A model generated the notes under the pieces. It made no database searches, was not told where the DNA came from, and saw only the letters and a program-made list of their open reading frames with translations. The position numbers and the translations under genes are program-made. Positions 50,137 to 58,489 of a DNA stretch of 64,000 bases are shown piece by piece. Within the stretch, counting starts at the first letter, position 1; every line of letters starts with the position of its first letter. The stretch spans positions 14,791 to 78,790 of the forward strand of contig DFXK01000011.1 in assembly GCA_002383165.1 (NCBI GenBank), given 5' to 3'. The DNA is from Flavobacteriales bacterium UBA4110 (GTDB taxonomy: Bacteria > Bacteroidota > Bacteroidia > Flavobacteriales > Weeksellaceae).

Positions 50137-51126
50137 ATGGATCAATCACCCAAGATTTCCGTTGTAATGTCCGTATATAATGGGAGCAATTTTTTAGCTC
50201 AGAGTATTGAGGCTATTTTGGATCAGACATTTCAAGATTTCGAATTCATTATTATTGATGATGCTTCTACGGACAAAACACCTGAGATTATAAAAAATTA
50301 TGCTGACAAAGATTCCAGAATCCAAGCTTTCCGAAACGAAAAAAACATTGGACCGGCTGGCTTCATTAAGAATCTTAATAAGGGTTGTAGAGACGCTAAA
50401 GGAAAATATATTGCAAGAATAGACCACGACGATATTTCCAGAAAAGATCGTTTCCAGTTGCAATATGATTTTTTGGAAAATAATCCTGAAATCTTTATTG
50501 TTGGAGCTGCTCTCAAAAGAGTGGATGAAAACAACAAAGATTTAGGCGAGATGCGAGCACCTCTTAATAATGAAGGAATAAAACAAGCAATGCCAAAAAA
50601 AATCTCTTTATATCATCCCGTAATTATGTTCAGGAAAGAATTTTATCACGATTTTTACAGAGAGAAAATGCGCTATTGTGAAGATTACGATTTTTATTTC
50701 AGGATTATGACGGACGACTTGAAAATGGCAAATCTGGATGAATGTCTACTGGAATATAGGATTCTTCAAAACTCTCTCTCCAGAGAACAGGATAAAGTGA
50801 TCAAAAATCTTTTTATTAATCAATCTAAAGTTTTTTATGAAGAACGATTGAGAAAGGGCAAAGATTCTTATGATTCTTTTGAACCGAATGGCTTTTTGAA
50901 CATTTACAAGAATCCTTCAAAACAATTGTTTGTAAAAGCCATCAATGTTTCAAAAAAGTATTATGATTACGTAGGATTCCAAAAGCTGATGGCGAAATAT
51001 AAAGCGCTTTACAGTTCTGATTTTTTCTATTTAAAAAATAATTTTCTTCTTTCTTTGGGTGAATCTGCATTCTATAAATATTCTAAATTGATCAATAAGC
51101 TGGGATCATCAGAATCAATACAATAA
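50137..51126 (+). CDS. Glycosyltransferase family 2 protein
   Basis: A 329-residue GT2. KISVVMSVYNGSNFLAQSIEAIL opens the domain, IIDDASTDKTPE (39-50) is the first Asp site, NIGPAGFIKNLNKGC (70-84) follows, and the metal site is DHDD (96-99), with ARIDHDDIS being usual for the subfamily. The C-terminal 100 residues are helical and basic. It follows the acyltransferase by 9 bp. Donor unknown. Confidence 0.9.
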   Translation: MDQSPKISVVMSVYNGSNFLAQSIEAILDQTFQDFEFIIIDDASTDKTPEIIKNYADKDSRIQAFRNEKNIGPAGFIKNLNKGCRDAKGKYIARIDHDDISRKDRFQLQYDFLENNPEIFIVGAALKRVDENNKDLGEMRAPLNNEGIKQAMPKKISLYHPVIMFRKEFYHDFYREKMRYCEDYDFYFRIMTDDLKMANLDECLLEYRILQNSLSREQDKVIKNLFINQSKVFYEERLRKGKDSYDSFEPNGFLNIYKNPSKQLFVKAINVSKKYYDYVGFQKLMAKYKALYSSDFFYLKNNFLLSLGESAFYKYSKLINKLGSSESIQ

Positions 51127-51131
51127 ATCTC

Positions 51132-52151
51132 ATGACAGATATTTTTATCAAATCTTTTAATCGTCCATTTTATTTGGACAGATGTATTTCTTCGATTAAT
51201 AAATATGTTTCTGGAGATTTTAGGATTAAAGTTTTGGATGATGGAACGCCTGAACAATATCTGGACAAAATTAAAAAACTACATCCGACCGTCGAAATTT
51301 TGCGCTCCGAAAATTATCCAAAAAAAATCAAAGCAATAGAAGAAAATCTAACCTCTGGCAAAACTGTTAATGGCTTTGAAATCCCTACTAAATTCTGGTA
51401 TGATAATGTTAAGAATGCTTCAGACTATGTCATTGTAACTGAGGATGATGTTTGGTTTACGCAACCCATAAATGTGGATGAATTGTCACAAGAAGCGAAG
51501 AACCTCAATATTAATCTAATCAAACTAGGCTGGCTTGGAAATCAATCTAACAGAAAAGATTTGATAATTGAATCTATATCTGAAAATCTGGAATCGGCAC
51601 AACCAAAAGATCTTCTTTTCTTTCCAAAAATGCTAATGGAAGCCTTCTTCTATAATCAATATAAATTTTACACTATTCTTTATAAATTAGGCAAAGTAAA
51701 TCATTTTACGCAGCTAAAGTATTGGGCTCTCAACTCTATTCTCATGGGATTCTACAAAAAAGAATATTGGTTAGAAATATGGAAAGATATGGACGGCAAG
51801 GTAGATGAAAAAAGACAGCTGATCAATGCCGCTTTGTTCTACAAAAAAAATAAAAACAATCCCAATTTCATTTCTAAGCTGAAGTTGGAAGCGATGAAAA
51901 CAACCTTTCAATCATCGGCCACGAATTCTTATCACGAGTATGGTTTTGATTTCGATGTCAACCACTTCAATCATCTGATTAATGAAGCTTGGCTGAAAGA
52001 TGAATTTGATGCTATGGAAAACTTCCCAAAAGATTTCTCCATCAATTATTTTAAAAAGTTTGTGCAGGGAAAAATTAACTTCGGAGAATACGAGAAATGG
52101 GCAAATAAGTTCAGACAACAATATGAAAATATGGGATGCAAAACTGAATAA
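51132..52151 (+). CDS. Putative glycosyltransferase (GT-A-like), unassigned family
   Basis: A 339-residue protein. It begins TDIFIKSFNRPFYLDRCISSINKYV like GT2 enzymes, has KVLDDGTPEQY (33-43), and a possible metal motif EDD (104-106) in YVIVTEDDVWF. The remainder shares no GT2 acceptor block that I recognise. The C-terminal half is rich in Lys, Asn and aromatic residues. Best read as a divergent GT-A glycosyltransferase; the position at the end of a glycosyltransferase unit supports this. A good terminator follows at once. Confidence 0.6.
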   Translation: MTDIFIKSFNRPFYLDRCISSINKYVSGDFRIKVLDDGTPEQYLDKIKKLHPTVEILRSENYPKKIKAIEENLTSGKTVNGFEIPTKFWYDNVKNASDYVIVTEDDVWFTQPINVDELSQEAKNLNINLIKLGWLGNQSNRKDLIIESISENLESAQPKDLLFFPKMLMEAFFYNQYKFYTILYKLGKVNHFTQLKYWALNSILMGFYKKEYWLEIWKDMDGKVDEKRQLINAALFYKKNKNNPNFISKLKLEAMKTTFQSSATNSYHEYGFDFDVNHFNHLINEAWLKDEFDAMENFPKDFSINYFKKFVQGKINFGEYEKWANKFRQQYENMGCKTE

Positions 52152-52186
52152 AAAACTCTGAAAGATAATTTTCAGAGTTTTTTAGG
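52152..52186. terminator. Bidirectional terminator between convergent units
   Basis: An 11-bp stem, AAACTCTGAAA (52153-52163) with TTTCAGAGTTT (52170-52180), is followed by a T-run on the plus strand and TTTATTC on the minus strand. It serves the gene ending at 52151 and the methyltransferase gene ending at 52193. Confidence 0.85.
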
Positions 52187-52192
52187 TTAGAC

Positions 52193-52969
52193 TTAATTTT
52201 TTATAATAAGGCCTGCATATTTGCCATCGAATTCCACAACATAGGGTTTAAGTCCCTTGGTTTCACAGAAATCTTTGAATGCTGCATTGTCACCAATGTC
52301 ATCACTCATAAAGATGCCGCCTTCTCTCACTTTACTGAATAATAAATTATAAGCCCAGATTCTGCCATCATAAGATTTATCACTGTCATAATGGACAACA
52401 TCAAAAAAATCTACCTTACCGAAAATCTTAGGTAAAGATTCTTTATCCGCAAAGCGATAAAGATCCCAATTATTTCTATATTTCTGCGGAATGACACAAC
52501 CTACAAAATCCTCACTGTGGTTTTGCAAAAGGTAAGGCATATCAGAACTGTAAAGTGTTCCGTTTCTATGAACCAAAGATGCCAAAGCTGCAAAAGAAGA
52601 CCAACCGTACGCTACACCTGTCTCCACTGTTTTTATAGCATTTGTATATTCATTGATGTAATAAATAACGCTTAAGGAGCCAGCTCCACCTAATTTGACC
52701 GGTGCTTTTGCTTGGATTTGCAATGCTTCTGCAAACTCCTTTGGAAAGAGTTTTTCAAAAGGAATAAAACTAGTATTAAGAACTTTTTCTATAAAATCTT
52801 TTTCGGAAATGGCAATAGATGCGCACCACTTCTCTGCCTCTTCTTTTCCTCTTAAACCGGAAGAACGGTTAAAGAGGTTTTTCCAAATCTTTCTTCTTAA
52901 TTCCGGGTATAGATCCGGACGTTTTAGATATGCAAAAAATGTGGAAAGAATTTCAGAGATTTTATTCAT
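52193..52969 (-). CDS. Class I SAM-dependent methyltransferase
   Basis: A 258-residue methyltransferase. AIKTVETGVAYGWSSFAAL (near 110-128) is the SAM-binding glycine-rich loop of motif I, LYSSDMP the acidic motif II, FFDVVHYDSDKSY a metal-binding-like motif IV, and GGIFMSDDIGDNAAFKDF motif VI, a pattern close to the metal-dependent O-methyltransferases of sugar pathways. The longer frame to 53011 would start upstream of the -7 box at 52988-52995, so the ATG at 52969 is chosen. The substrate is unknown; a glycan residue, perhaps the chain cap recognised by Wzt, is likely from position. Confidence 0.82.
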   Translation of the reverse strand: MNKISEILSTFFAYLKRPDLYPELRRKIWKNLFNRSSGLRGKEEAEKWCASIAISEKDFIEKVLNTSFIPFEKLFPKEFAEALQIQAKAPVKLGGAGSLSVIYYINEYTNAIKTVETGVAYGWSSFAALASLVHRNGTLYSSDMPYLLQNHSEDFVGCVIPQKYRNNWDLYRFADKESLPKIFGKVDFFDVVHYDSDKSYDGRIWAYNLLFSKVREGGIFMSDDIGDNAAFKDFCETKGLKPYVVEFDGKYAGLIIKN

Positions 52970-52987
52970 AAAGTATGTTTTGAAATG

Positions 52988-53015
52988 CAAAAATACAAAA
53001 GAATTGCACAAACAA
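52988..53015 (-). promoter_or_regulatory. Promoter of the methyltransferase gene
   Basis: TTG (53015-53013) and TATTTTTG (52995-52988) on the minus strand are 17 bp apart, a perfect flavobacterial promoter. The ATG is 18 bp downstream. Confidence 0.7.
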
Positions 53016-53019
53016 TCTT

Positions 53020-53027
53020 TATATTTG
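53020..53027 (+). promoter_or_regulatory. -7 box of the 53064-54791 unit
   Basis: TATATTTG is a full TAnnTTTG match 36 bp before the ATG at 53064. It starts only 4 bp beyond the -33 element of the divergent methyltransferase promoter, so the two are likely to interfere. Confidence 0.5.
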
Positions 53028-53063
53028 TTTTATTAGAATTATTTTTTTGATAACACAATAATA

Positions 53064-54221
53064 ATGCAGAAAAAAGTAAAAGTACTTTTCCGTCACAGGT
53101 CTATGGAAATGGGCGGTGTCGAAAAAGTGATATTAAATCTTCTCAACAACCTAGATCGGCAAAAATTGGACATTACATTACTTGTAAGTCTCTATCAGGG
53201 AGAGCTTCGGGATAAGATCCCTGCACATATCAATTATGTAAAAATGAATAAAGGGAAAGAAGATTTTTCTAAAAACACCCTCATCAGTAATTTACAACTT
53301 GTTTTCAGAGGATTAAAAATAAAGTTCTTGGAAATATTTCCCAAGCTTACAGATAGAATTTATCTGGGTCAACAATTTGATATTGAAATTGCTTCTACTT
53401 ATGGAGATTACCATTCGGTGCTTAGAAGTGCTAATAAAAACTCAAAAAAAATAGGCTGGTTTCATTCGGACATCACCTTTCCGAAGCTTCAGCCAGCTGT
53501 TCCTACAATTCTAAAACACATTTCTCAATTCGATTACTTTATTTTCGGCTCACAACAGACCAAAGATATTTTCACCCAAACTTACCCCAACTTTAAGTTA
53601 CCTGAAAATCAAGTGATTTTAAATGCCATTCCTATCGAAGAAATTAAGCAAAAAGCAGAAGAATTTGTTCCGGATTTTGGGACTAAAGATCCTGTTTTTG
53701 TTTCTGTTGGAAGACTGCATTCCAGAAAAGGCTATAAAAAACTGATAGAAGTCCACTCCCAATTAATCAAAAACGGATTCTCTCACAAAATCATTATTAT
53801 TGGTGACGGTGAAGAAAAAGAAAACCTAGAAAATCTTGCAAAAAAATTAGGTGTTAGCCATTCTTTTATTCTGATGGGATCTTTGCTCAACCCTTATCCT
53901 TATGTGAAAAATGCAGACTTTTTCATTATGCCATCTGAGTCAGAAGGCTGGCCGCTCATCATTGCGGATACGCTGATACTTCAGAAACCTATTCTTTCCA
54001 CAGCAGTTGGTGGCATTCCGGAAATGATAACCCATAAGGAGAACGGTTATCTCATGAATTATGATACAGATGAGATGTATAATGCTATGAAGGAATTTCT
54101 TACCAATACTGAAATCATAAAAAAGATAAAAAAAGGTCTTGAAAATTCTGAAAAACAATTTGACAATCAGAAAATCTTTGATGCAGTTGAAAATATCATT
54201 ATTAAATTAGCCCAAAAATAA
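53064..54221 (+). CDS. Glycosyltransferase family 4 protein
   Basis: A 385-residue GT-B protein. VLFRHRSMEMGGVEKVILNLLNNL is the acceptor start with the GG-E loop. VFVSVGRLHSRKGYKKLIEVHSQLI opens the donor domain; KIIIIGDGEEKENLENLAKKLG, ILMGSLLNPYPYVKNADFFIMPSESEGWPLIIADTLIL contain the EX7E-type Glu pair. It closely resembles the GT4 at 55840, in the same neighbourhood, suggesting duplication. Donor unknown. It is followed after 3 bp by an acyltransferase. Confidence 0.92.
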   Translation: MQKKVKVLFRHRSMEMGGVEKVILNLLNNLDRQKLDITLLVSLYQGELRDKIPAHINYVKMNKGKEDFSKNTLISNLQLVFRGLKIKFLEIFPKLTDRIYLGQQFDIEIASTYGDYHSVLRSANKNSKKIGWFHSDITFPKLQPAVPTILKHISQFDYFIFGSQQTKDIFTQTYPNFKLPENQVILNAIPIEEIKQKAEEFVPDFGTKDPVFVSVGRLHSRKGYKKLIEVHSQLIKNGFSHKIIIIGDGEEKENLENLAKKLGVSHSFILMGSLLNPYPYVKNADFFIMPSESEGWPLIIADTLILQKPILSTAVGGIPEMITHKENGYLMNYDTDEMYNAMKEFLTNTEIIKKIKKGLENSEKQFDNQKIFDAVENIIIKLAQK

Positions 54222-54224
54222 TCT

Positions 54225-54791
54225 ATGCTTCTACTATATAGGATTATTCTTAAAATCCATACATCTTATCAGGATCTCATAAAAAACATCACTATAAAAC
54301 TGGCCATTAATAGAGGTCTGAAAGTTGGGAAAAATCTTTTTGTCCAGGGGATTCCCAATTTTGGATCAGAGCCTTATCTTATCGAAATTGGAGACAATGT
54401 TACTATTGCAGAGGATGTATCATTTATAAATCACGGGGGAGATGCTAGAGTGACGAAGAATATAGAAAAATACAAGGATGGACGTAATTTTGGTCGTATA
54501 AAAATTGGTGATAATACCTTTATTGGGAAAGGTACTATTCTGCTTCCAGGTGTACAAATTGGAAACAATTGCATTATTGGCTCTCTTTCTACAGTAACCC
54601 ATTCAATACCGTCCAATTCTGTTTTTGGCGGGATTCCTGCAAAATTCATATGCTCTATTGATCAATATGGCGAGAAGCTATTGGCAAACAACGTTATATA
54701 TCCTCGCGAACTGGAAAAAAACAGATCACAGCTCGACAAGTATATCAAAGAAAACCTACCTCATACCTATAAGCCTGAAAGGAAAAGATAA
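54225..54791 (+). CDS. Left-handed beta-helix acyltransferase
   Basis: A 188-residue hexapeptide-repeat protein. LIEIGDNVTIAEDVSFINHGGD, FGRIKIGDNTFIGKGTILLPGVQIGNNCIIGSLSTV and the cap SVFGGIPAKFICSID define it. INHGGD holds the likely catalytic His. The N-terminus (LLLYRIILKIHTSYQDLIKNITIKLAI) is a hydrophobic-basic helix, possibly membrane-associated. It probably acetylates a sugar in the glycan. It ends the 53064 unit, before the KASIII gene and its promoter. Confidence 0.85.
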   Translation: MLLLYRIILKIHTSYQDLIKNITIKLAINRGLKVGKNLFVQGIPNFGSEPYLIEIGDNVTIAEDVSFINHGGDARVTKNIEKYKDGRNFGRIKIGDNTFIGKGTILLPGVQIGNNCIIGSLSTVTHSIPSNSVFGGIPAKFICSIDQYGEKLLANNVIYPRELEKNRSQLDKYIKENLPHTYKPERKR

Positions 54792-54850
54792 TTTTTGCTT
54801 TTTTAACTTTTAGATGTTATTCATAGCCTAGTATTTTCTATTCAGTTCAT

Positions 54851-54858
54851 TATATTTG
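54851..54858 (+). promoter_or_regulatory. -7 box of the 54880-57577 unit
   Basis: TATATTTG is a full TAnnTTTG match, 21 bp before the ATG at 54880. It overlaps an in-frame start at 54856, which rules that start out. Confidence 0.55.
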
Positions 54859-54879
54859 CACAAATTACGAAGCGCGAGT

Positions 54880-55830
54880 ATGATCAACATTGCAGCGATA
54901 GAATACTATCTGCCCAAAAATATCCTTACTAATGACGATATTGCCAAAGAATTTCCGGAATGGAGCGCCGAGAAAATCAAGTCGAAAATAGGTGTAGAAT
55001 CCAGACACATTGCAGATAAAAATGAAACAGCGCTGGATATGGCATTTGAAGCCTGCCAGAAGCTTTTCTCCCATTATGATAAAAATAAAGTTGATTTTAT
55101 TCTTTTCTGCACACAGAGTCCTGATTATTTTCTGCCCACCACAGCCTGTATCCTTCAGGACAAATTAGGTCTTTCCAAGACCATCGGTGTATTGGATTTT
55201 AACTTGGGTTGTTCCGGTTTTGTTTACGGACTTACACTCGCAAAAGGACTAATCGCATCAGGAATTGCAAAGAACATTCTTCTTGTAACTGCAGAAACCT
55301 ATTCAAAATTTCTGGATAAAGAAGACAAATCCAACCGAACTATTTTCGGAGATGGCGCAGCGGTAACCATCATAGAAAAGAACACCGCAAAAACGAATCT
55401 TCATTTTTCAGTAGGTACGGACGGAAGCGGATATAATAACCTGATCGTAGAAAACGGTGCTTGCAGAAATAAAGAAGAAAAACCAATATTATTCATGAAA
55501 GGTCCAAAAATCTTTACATTTGCAGTAGAAAACATTCCGGGACTTGTAGCAAATACTTTGGAAAAGAATAATGTAACCATTGATGATATAGATCTTTTCG
55601 TTTTCCACCAGGCCAGTTCTTACATGTTGCATTATCTGCGAGAATTATGCAACATTCCAGAAGAAAAATTCTTTGTGGAAATTGAGACAATCGGCAATAC
55701 GGTTTCCGCTAGCATTCCGATTGCACTGAAACTTGCATCAGAAAGTGGAAAAATAAAAAGTGGTTCCAAGGTTATGGTGGTTGGATTTGGGGTTGGCTAT
55801 TCTTGGGGCGCTGGAATAATTGAATTTTAA
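54880..55830 (+). CDS. 3-oxoacyl-ACP synthase III family protein (KASIII/FabH-like)
   Basis: A 316-residue thiolase-fold enzyme. The triad is intact: Cys111 in NLGCSGFVYGL, His243 in VFHQASSYM, and Asn273 in IGNTVSASIP. FGDGAAVTIIE is the other conserved block. Canonical FabH condenses acetyl-CoA with malonyl-ACP; sister enzymes couple other acyl groups. Placed inside a polysaccharide locus among glycosyltransferases and acyltransferases, with no other fatty-acid gene beside it, it probably is not the housekeeping FabH and may make a short 3-oxoacyl group for decorating a sugar. That role is an inference. The ATG at 54880 is preferred because the earlier in-frame start overlaps the promoter. 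Confidence 0.88.
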   Translation: MINIAAIEYYLPKNILTNDDIAKEFPEWSAEKIKSKIGVESRHIADKNETALDMAFEACQKLFSHYDKNKVDFILFCTQSPDYFLPTTACILQDKLGLSKTIGVLDFNLGCSGFVYGLTLAKGLIASGIAKNILLVTAETYSKFLDKEDKSNRTIFGDGAAVTIIEKNTAKTNLHFSVGTDGSGYNNLIVENGACRNKEEKPILFMKGPKIFTFAVENIPGLVANTLEKNNVTIDDIDLFVFHQASSYMLHYLRELCNIPEEKFFVEIETIGNTVSASIPIALKLASESGKIKSGSKVMVVGFGVGYSWGAGIIEF

Positions 55831-55839
55831 TATCAATAT

Positions 55840-56985
55840 TTGAAGAAAAAAATCCTTATCAGAATCGGTTCTCTGCGTCACGGTGGCGCAGAAAAAGTTT
55901 TGGTGACGTTTCTCAAAAATCTTCCTAGAGGAAAATATGAAGTGGATCTTTTGCTGAATCTTTATTCGGGGAAACACTTGCCGGATGTTCCCGATTGGGT
56001 GCATGTGATGTTTCTGAACCGAGGCGAGATGATTACCACCAACCGTCCGAAGGATCTTCCTAAGAAAATATCCCGCGTTGTTTACCAACAATTTCTGAAA
56101 AAGTATCCTAAAATTCTTTACAAGAAAAAGCTGAAAAACAAACAATATGATGTAGAGTTTGCGGCTATCCACGGTTTTATGGACGAAATTCTGAACAGTC
56201 CGCTGAAGTCTTCCAAAAAACTGATGTGGATTCATAATGATCTTACACAGGTCAGTGGCTATACTCCGGAAAAAATAAGGCGCTTTTTCAGATACGATAA
56301 AGTGATGGTAATTTCCGAAAAGATCCACGAGACATTCTTATCCTTGGCAGAAAACCAAGCCGAAAAAGACAAAATTGTAAGAATTTACAATCCTCTGGAC
56401 ACTCAAGAAATTCTCACAAAGTCCGAAAAACCTGTGATCAATTATAAATTCGATGAATCTGTTCCCACGTTTGTCTCAGTAGGAACTGTATTTCCACAGA
56501 AGGGATTTGACCGCTTGCTGAGAGTCCACAAAAGGCTTTTGGATGAAGGTTTTCCCCATCGGGTTTTAATTTTGGGTGACGGTTATGATTTTGAGACGAT
56601 TAAAAAGCTGAAATCCGATCTTGGTGTGGATAAAACTGCAACTATGTTTGGTTTCACAGATAATCCTTATCCTTATTTCAGAAAAGCCAATTATTATATC
56701 CTGAGTTCCCGCTATGAAGGTTTTCCCACGGTTCTTTTTGAAGCCATTACACTGAAAAAGAACATCATAGCAACTGATGTTTCTGGTGTGCGAGAAATGT
56801 TGAATGAAGGAAACCTAGGCCTCATCACAGATAATTCCGAAGAAGGCATCTACAAAGGGATGAAACAAGCATTGCAACATCCGGAAAGCTTTGATGATTA
56901 TCAAAAAAAACTGACCGACTACCAAATGCCTTTTGATCTAGAAAATTCTGTAAATCAGATTATGGAAATCATAGATGGATTATAA
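55840..56985 (+). CDS. Glycosyltransferase family 4 protein
   Basis: A 381-residue GT-B protein. KKILIRIGSLRHGGAEKVLVTFLKNL is the acceptor start. TFVSVGTVFPQKGFDRLLRVHKRLL opens the donor domain, RVLILGDGYDFETIKKLKSDLG and ANYYILSSRYEGFPTVLFEAITL hold the Glu pair. The start is TTG at 55840, nine bases after the preceding stop; no ATG is near and the KKKILIRIGSLRHGGAEK start is required for the fold. It is similar in layout to the GT4 at 53064. Confidence 0.9.
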   Translation: MKKKILIRIGSLRHGGAEKVLVTFLKNLPRGKYEVDLLLNLYSGKHLPDVPDWVHVMFLNRGEMITTNRPKDLPKKISRVVYQQFLKKYPKILYKKKLKNKQYDVEFAAIHGFMDEILNSPLKSSKKLMWIHNDLTQVSGYTPEKIRRFFRYDKVMVISEKIHETFLSLAENQAEKDKIVRIYNPLDTQEILTKSEKPVINYKFDESVPTFVSVGTVFPQKGFDRLLRVHKRLLDEGFPHRVLILGDGYDFETIKKLKSDLGVDKTATMFGFTDNPYPYFRKANYYILSSRYEGFPTVLFEAITLKKNIIATDVSGVREMLNEGNLGLITDNSEEGIYKGMKQALQHPESFDDYQKKLTDYQMPFDLENSVNQIMEIIDGL

Positions 56986-57025
56986 TTTTTGCAAGATCTT
57001 TCTTTCTAATTTGTAATTTTATAAA

Positions 57026-57577
57026 ATGAGCAATTCTATCATACAAAAAGATTTTTACAGAGAAAGCGGCCGCTATCTTTCTCATTTTCAAATTCTGAAG
57101 AAATGTTTCAGCCCGAATCTGCATTATATTTATCTTTTCAGAAAAGCTCAGAAATATTATAAAGTTCCGCTAGTAGGATTATTTTATAAGCTTATTCTAC
57201 GTCATTATCAGATTCTATATGGATTCCAAATCTATCCGGAAACAGAAATTGGCGAAGGTTTATATCTTGGCCATTGGGGACACCTCGTGATCAATCCGAA
57301 AGCCAAAATTGGGAAAAACTGTAATATAGCGCAAGGGGTGACTATTGCCCAGTCCAACCGTGGAAAAAACGAAGGCGTTCCGGTCATCGGGGACGAAGTC
57401 TGGATTGGCCCGAATGCTGTAATTGTAGGAAAAGTAACCATCGGAAATAACGTCCTGATTGCCCCGAATGCCTATGTGAATACGGATGTTCCGTCTAATT
57501 CTGTGGTGATTGGAAATCCCGCTGTGATTAACTCTAACATAAATGCTACGGAAGGATATATAAACAACAAGGTTTAG
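57026..57577 (+). CDS. Serine-acetyltransferase-like left-handed beta-helix acyltransferase
   Basis: A 183-residue protein of the CysE/SAT-like group. A helical N-terminal ~65 residues is followed by YPETEIGEGLYLGHWGHLVINPKAKIGKNCNIAQGVTIAQ, GVPVIGDEVWIGPNAVIVGKVTIGNNVLIAPNAYVNTDVP and VVIGNPAVINS. The His in LGHWGHLVI is the usual catalytic base of SAT. It lacks the long N-terminal domain of true CysE and lies in a glycan locus, so sugar acetylation is more likely than serine acetylation. Last gene of the locus, 40 bp after the GT4. Confidence 0.85.
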   Translation: MSNSIIQKDFYRESGRYLSHFQILKKCFSPNLHYIYLFRKAQKYYKVPLVGLFYKLILRHYQILYGFQIYPETEIGEGLYLGHWGHLVINPKAKIGKNCNIAQGVTIAQSNRGKNEGVPVIGDEVWIGPNAVIVGKVTIGNNVLIAPNAYVNTDVPSNSVVIGNPAVINSNINATEGYINNKV

Positions 57578-57735
57578 CGACAAAATTCGTAGCAAATTTT
57601 CTTGCAGATTTACAATCCGTGATTATAACTATCATTGATATAAGACAGAAAACTAAGCAGCAACTAATACTATGAACTCTACAAAAGTATAACTATTAAA
57701 CTTTGTTAAAAATATGATTTTTAAAGATTAATCAT

Positions 57736-57743
57736 TAAATTTG
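57736..57743 (+). promoter_or_regulatory. -7 box of the carbonic anhydrase cluster
   Basis: TAAATTTG is a full TAnnTTTG match, 64 bp before the ATG at 57808. A TTG 30 bp upstream is too far for the consensus. The 5-prime leader would be about 55-60 nt. The spacer 57578-57735 shows nothing else. Confidence 0.5.
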
Positions 57744-57807
57744 CAATATTGATTTGGTCTATTAAAAACAAAATACTAATAACCAAATCATATAACAAGA
57801 ATACCGA

Positions 57808-58473
57808 ATGTCGAAGTCGTATAAAGCTATTTTTGAGAACAATAAAAAATGGGTAGAGTCGAAAATTGCAGATAACCCGGAATATTTCCACGAACTCGCC
57901 AAAACGCAAAACCCGGAATATCTCTACATCGGATGTTCGGATAGCCGTGTTACTGCAGAAGATATGATAGGTGCACAGCCAGGTGAAGTTTTTGTTCACA
58001 GGAATATTGCTAACGTCATCAACACACTTGATATGAGTTCTACAGCTGTAATTCAATACGCCGTAGAACATCTAAAAGTTAAACACATCATCGTCTGTGG
58101 TCATTACAATTGTGGTGGTGTGAAAGCCGCAATGACATCTCAGGATCTTGGCTTGCTTAATCCTTGGCTTAGAAATATCCGCGATGTGTACAGGCTTCAT
58201 CAGACCGAGCTTGATGCTATTGGAGACGCTTCAAAAAAATATGACCGTCTTGTAGAACTTAATGTTCAGGAGCAGTGCATCAATGTAATCAAAATGGCAT
58301 GCGTGCAGGAACGTTATATTCTTGAAGAGCAACCATTAGTCCACGGTTGGGTATTTGACCTGAGAACAGGCAGAATCATCGATCTTGAAATCGATTTTGA
58401 AAAAACATTAAAAGACATTCAGAAAATTTACAACCTTACAGATTCTGACTGGGTGATGAGCCGCAGAAAATAA
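57808..58473 (+). CDS. Beta-class carbonic anhydrase
   Basis: A 221-residue beta-carbonic anhydrase catalysing CO2 hydration to bicarbonate. Zinc ligands are Cys43, His99 and Cys102, with the Asp45/Arg47 dyad in GCSDSR; CGHYNCGGVKAAM is typical of the bacterial Can group. No signal peptide is present, so it is cytosolic. It heads a cluster with a small secreted protein, a SulP-type transporter and a second carbonic anhydrase. Together they would interconvert and move inorganic carbon. Confidence 0.96.
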   Translation: MSKSYKAIFENNKKWVESKIADNPEYFHELAKTQNPEYLYIGCSDSRVTAEDMIGAQPGEVFVHRNIANVINTLDMSSTAVIQYAVEHLKVKHIIVCGHYNCGGVKAAMTSQDLGLLNPWLRNIRDVYRLHQTELDAIGDASKKYDRLVELNVQEQCINVIKMACVQERYILEEQPLVHGWVFDLRTGRIIDLEIDFEKTLKDIQKIYNLTDSDWVMSRRK

Positions 58474-58489
58474 TCTCATCAATGGTAAA

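Noticed and set aside
52193..53011. Longer start for the methyltransferase at 53011
   Set aside because: It would begin upstream of a perfect promoter and its -7 box; the ATG at 52969 fits better.
57578..57807. RNA gene in the spacer before the carbonic anhydrase
   Set aside because: No stable stem or tRNA-like signature was found; only a -7 box is supported.
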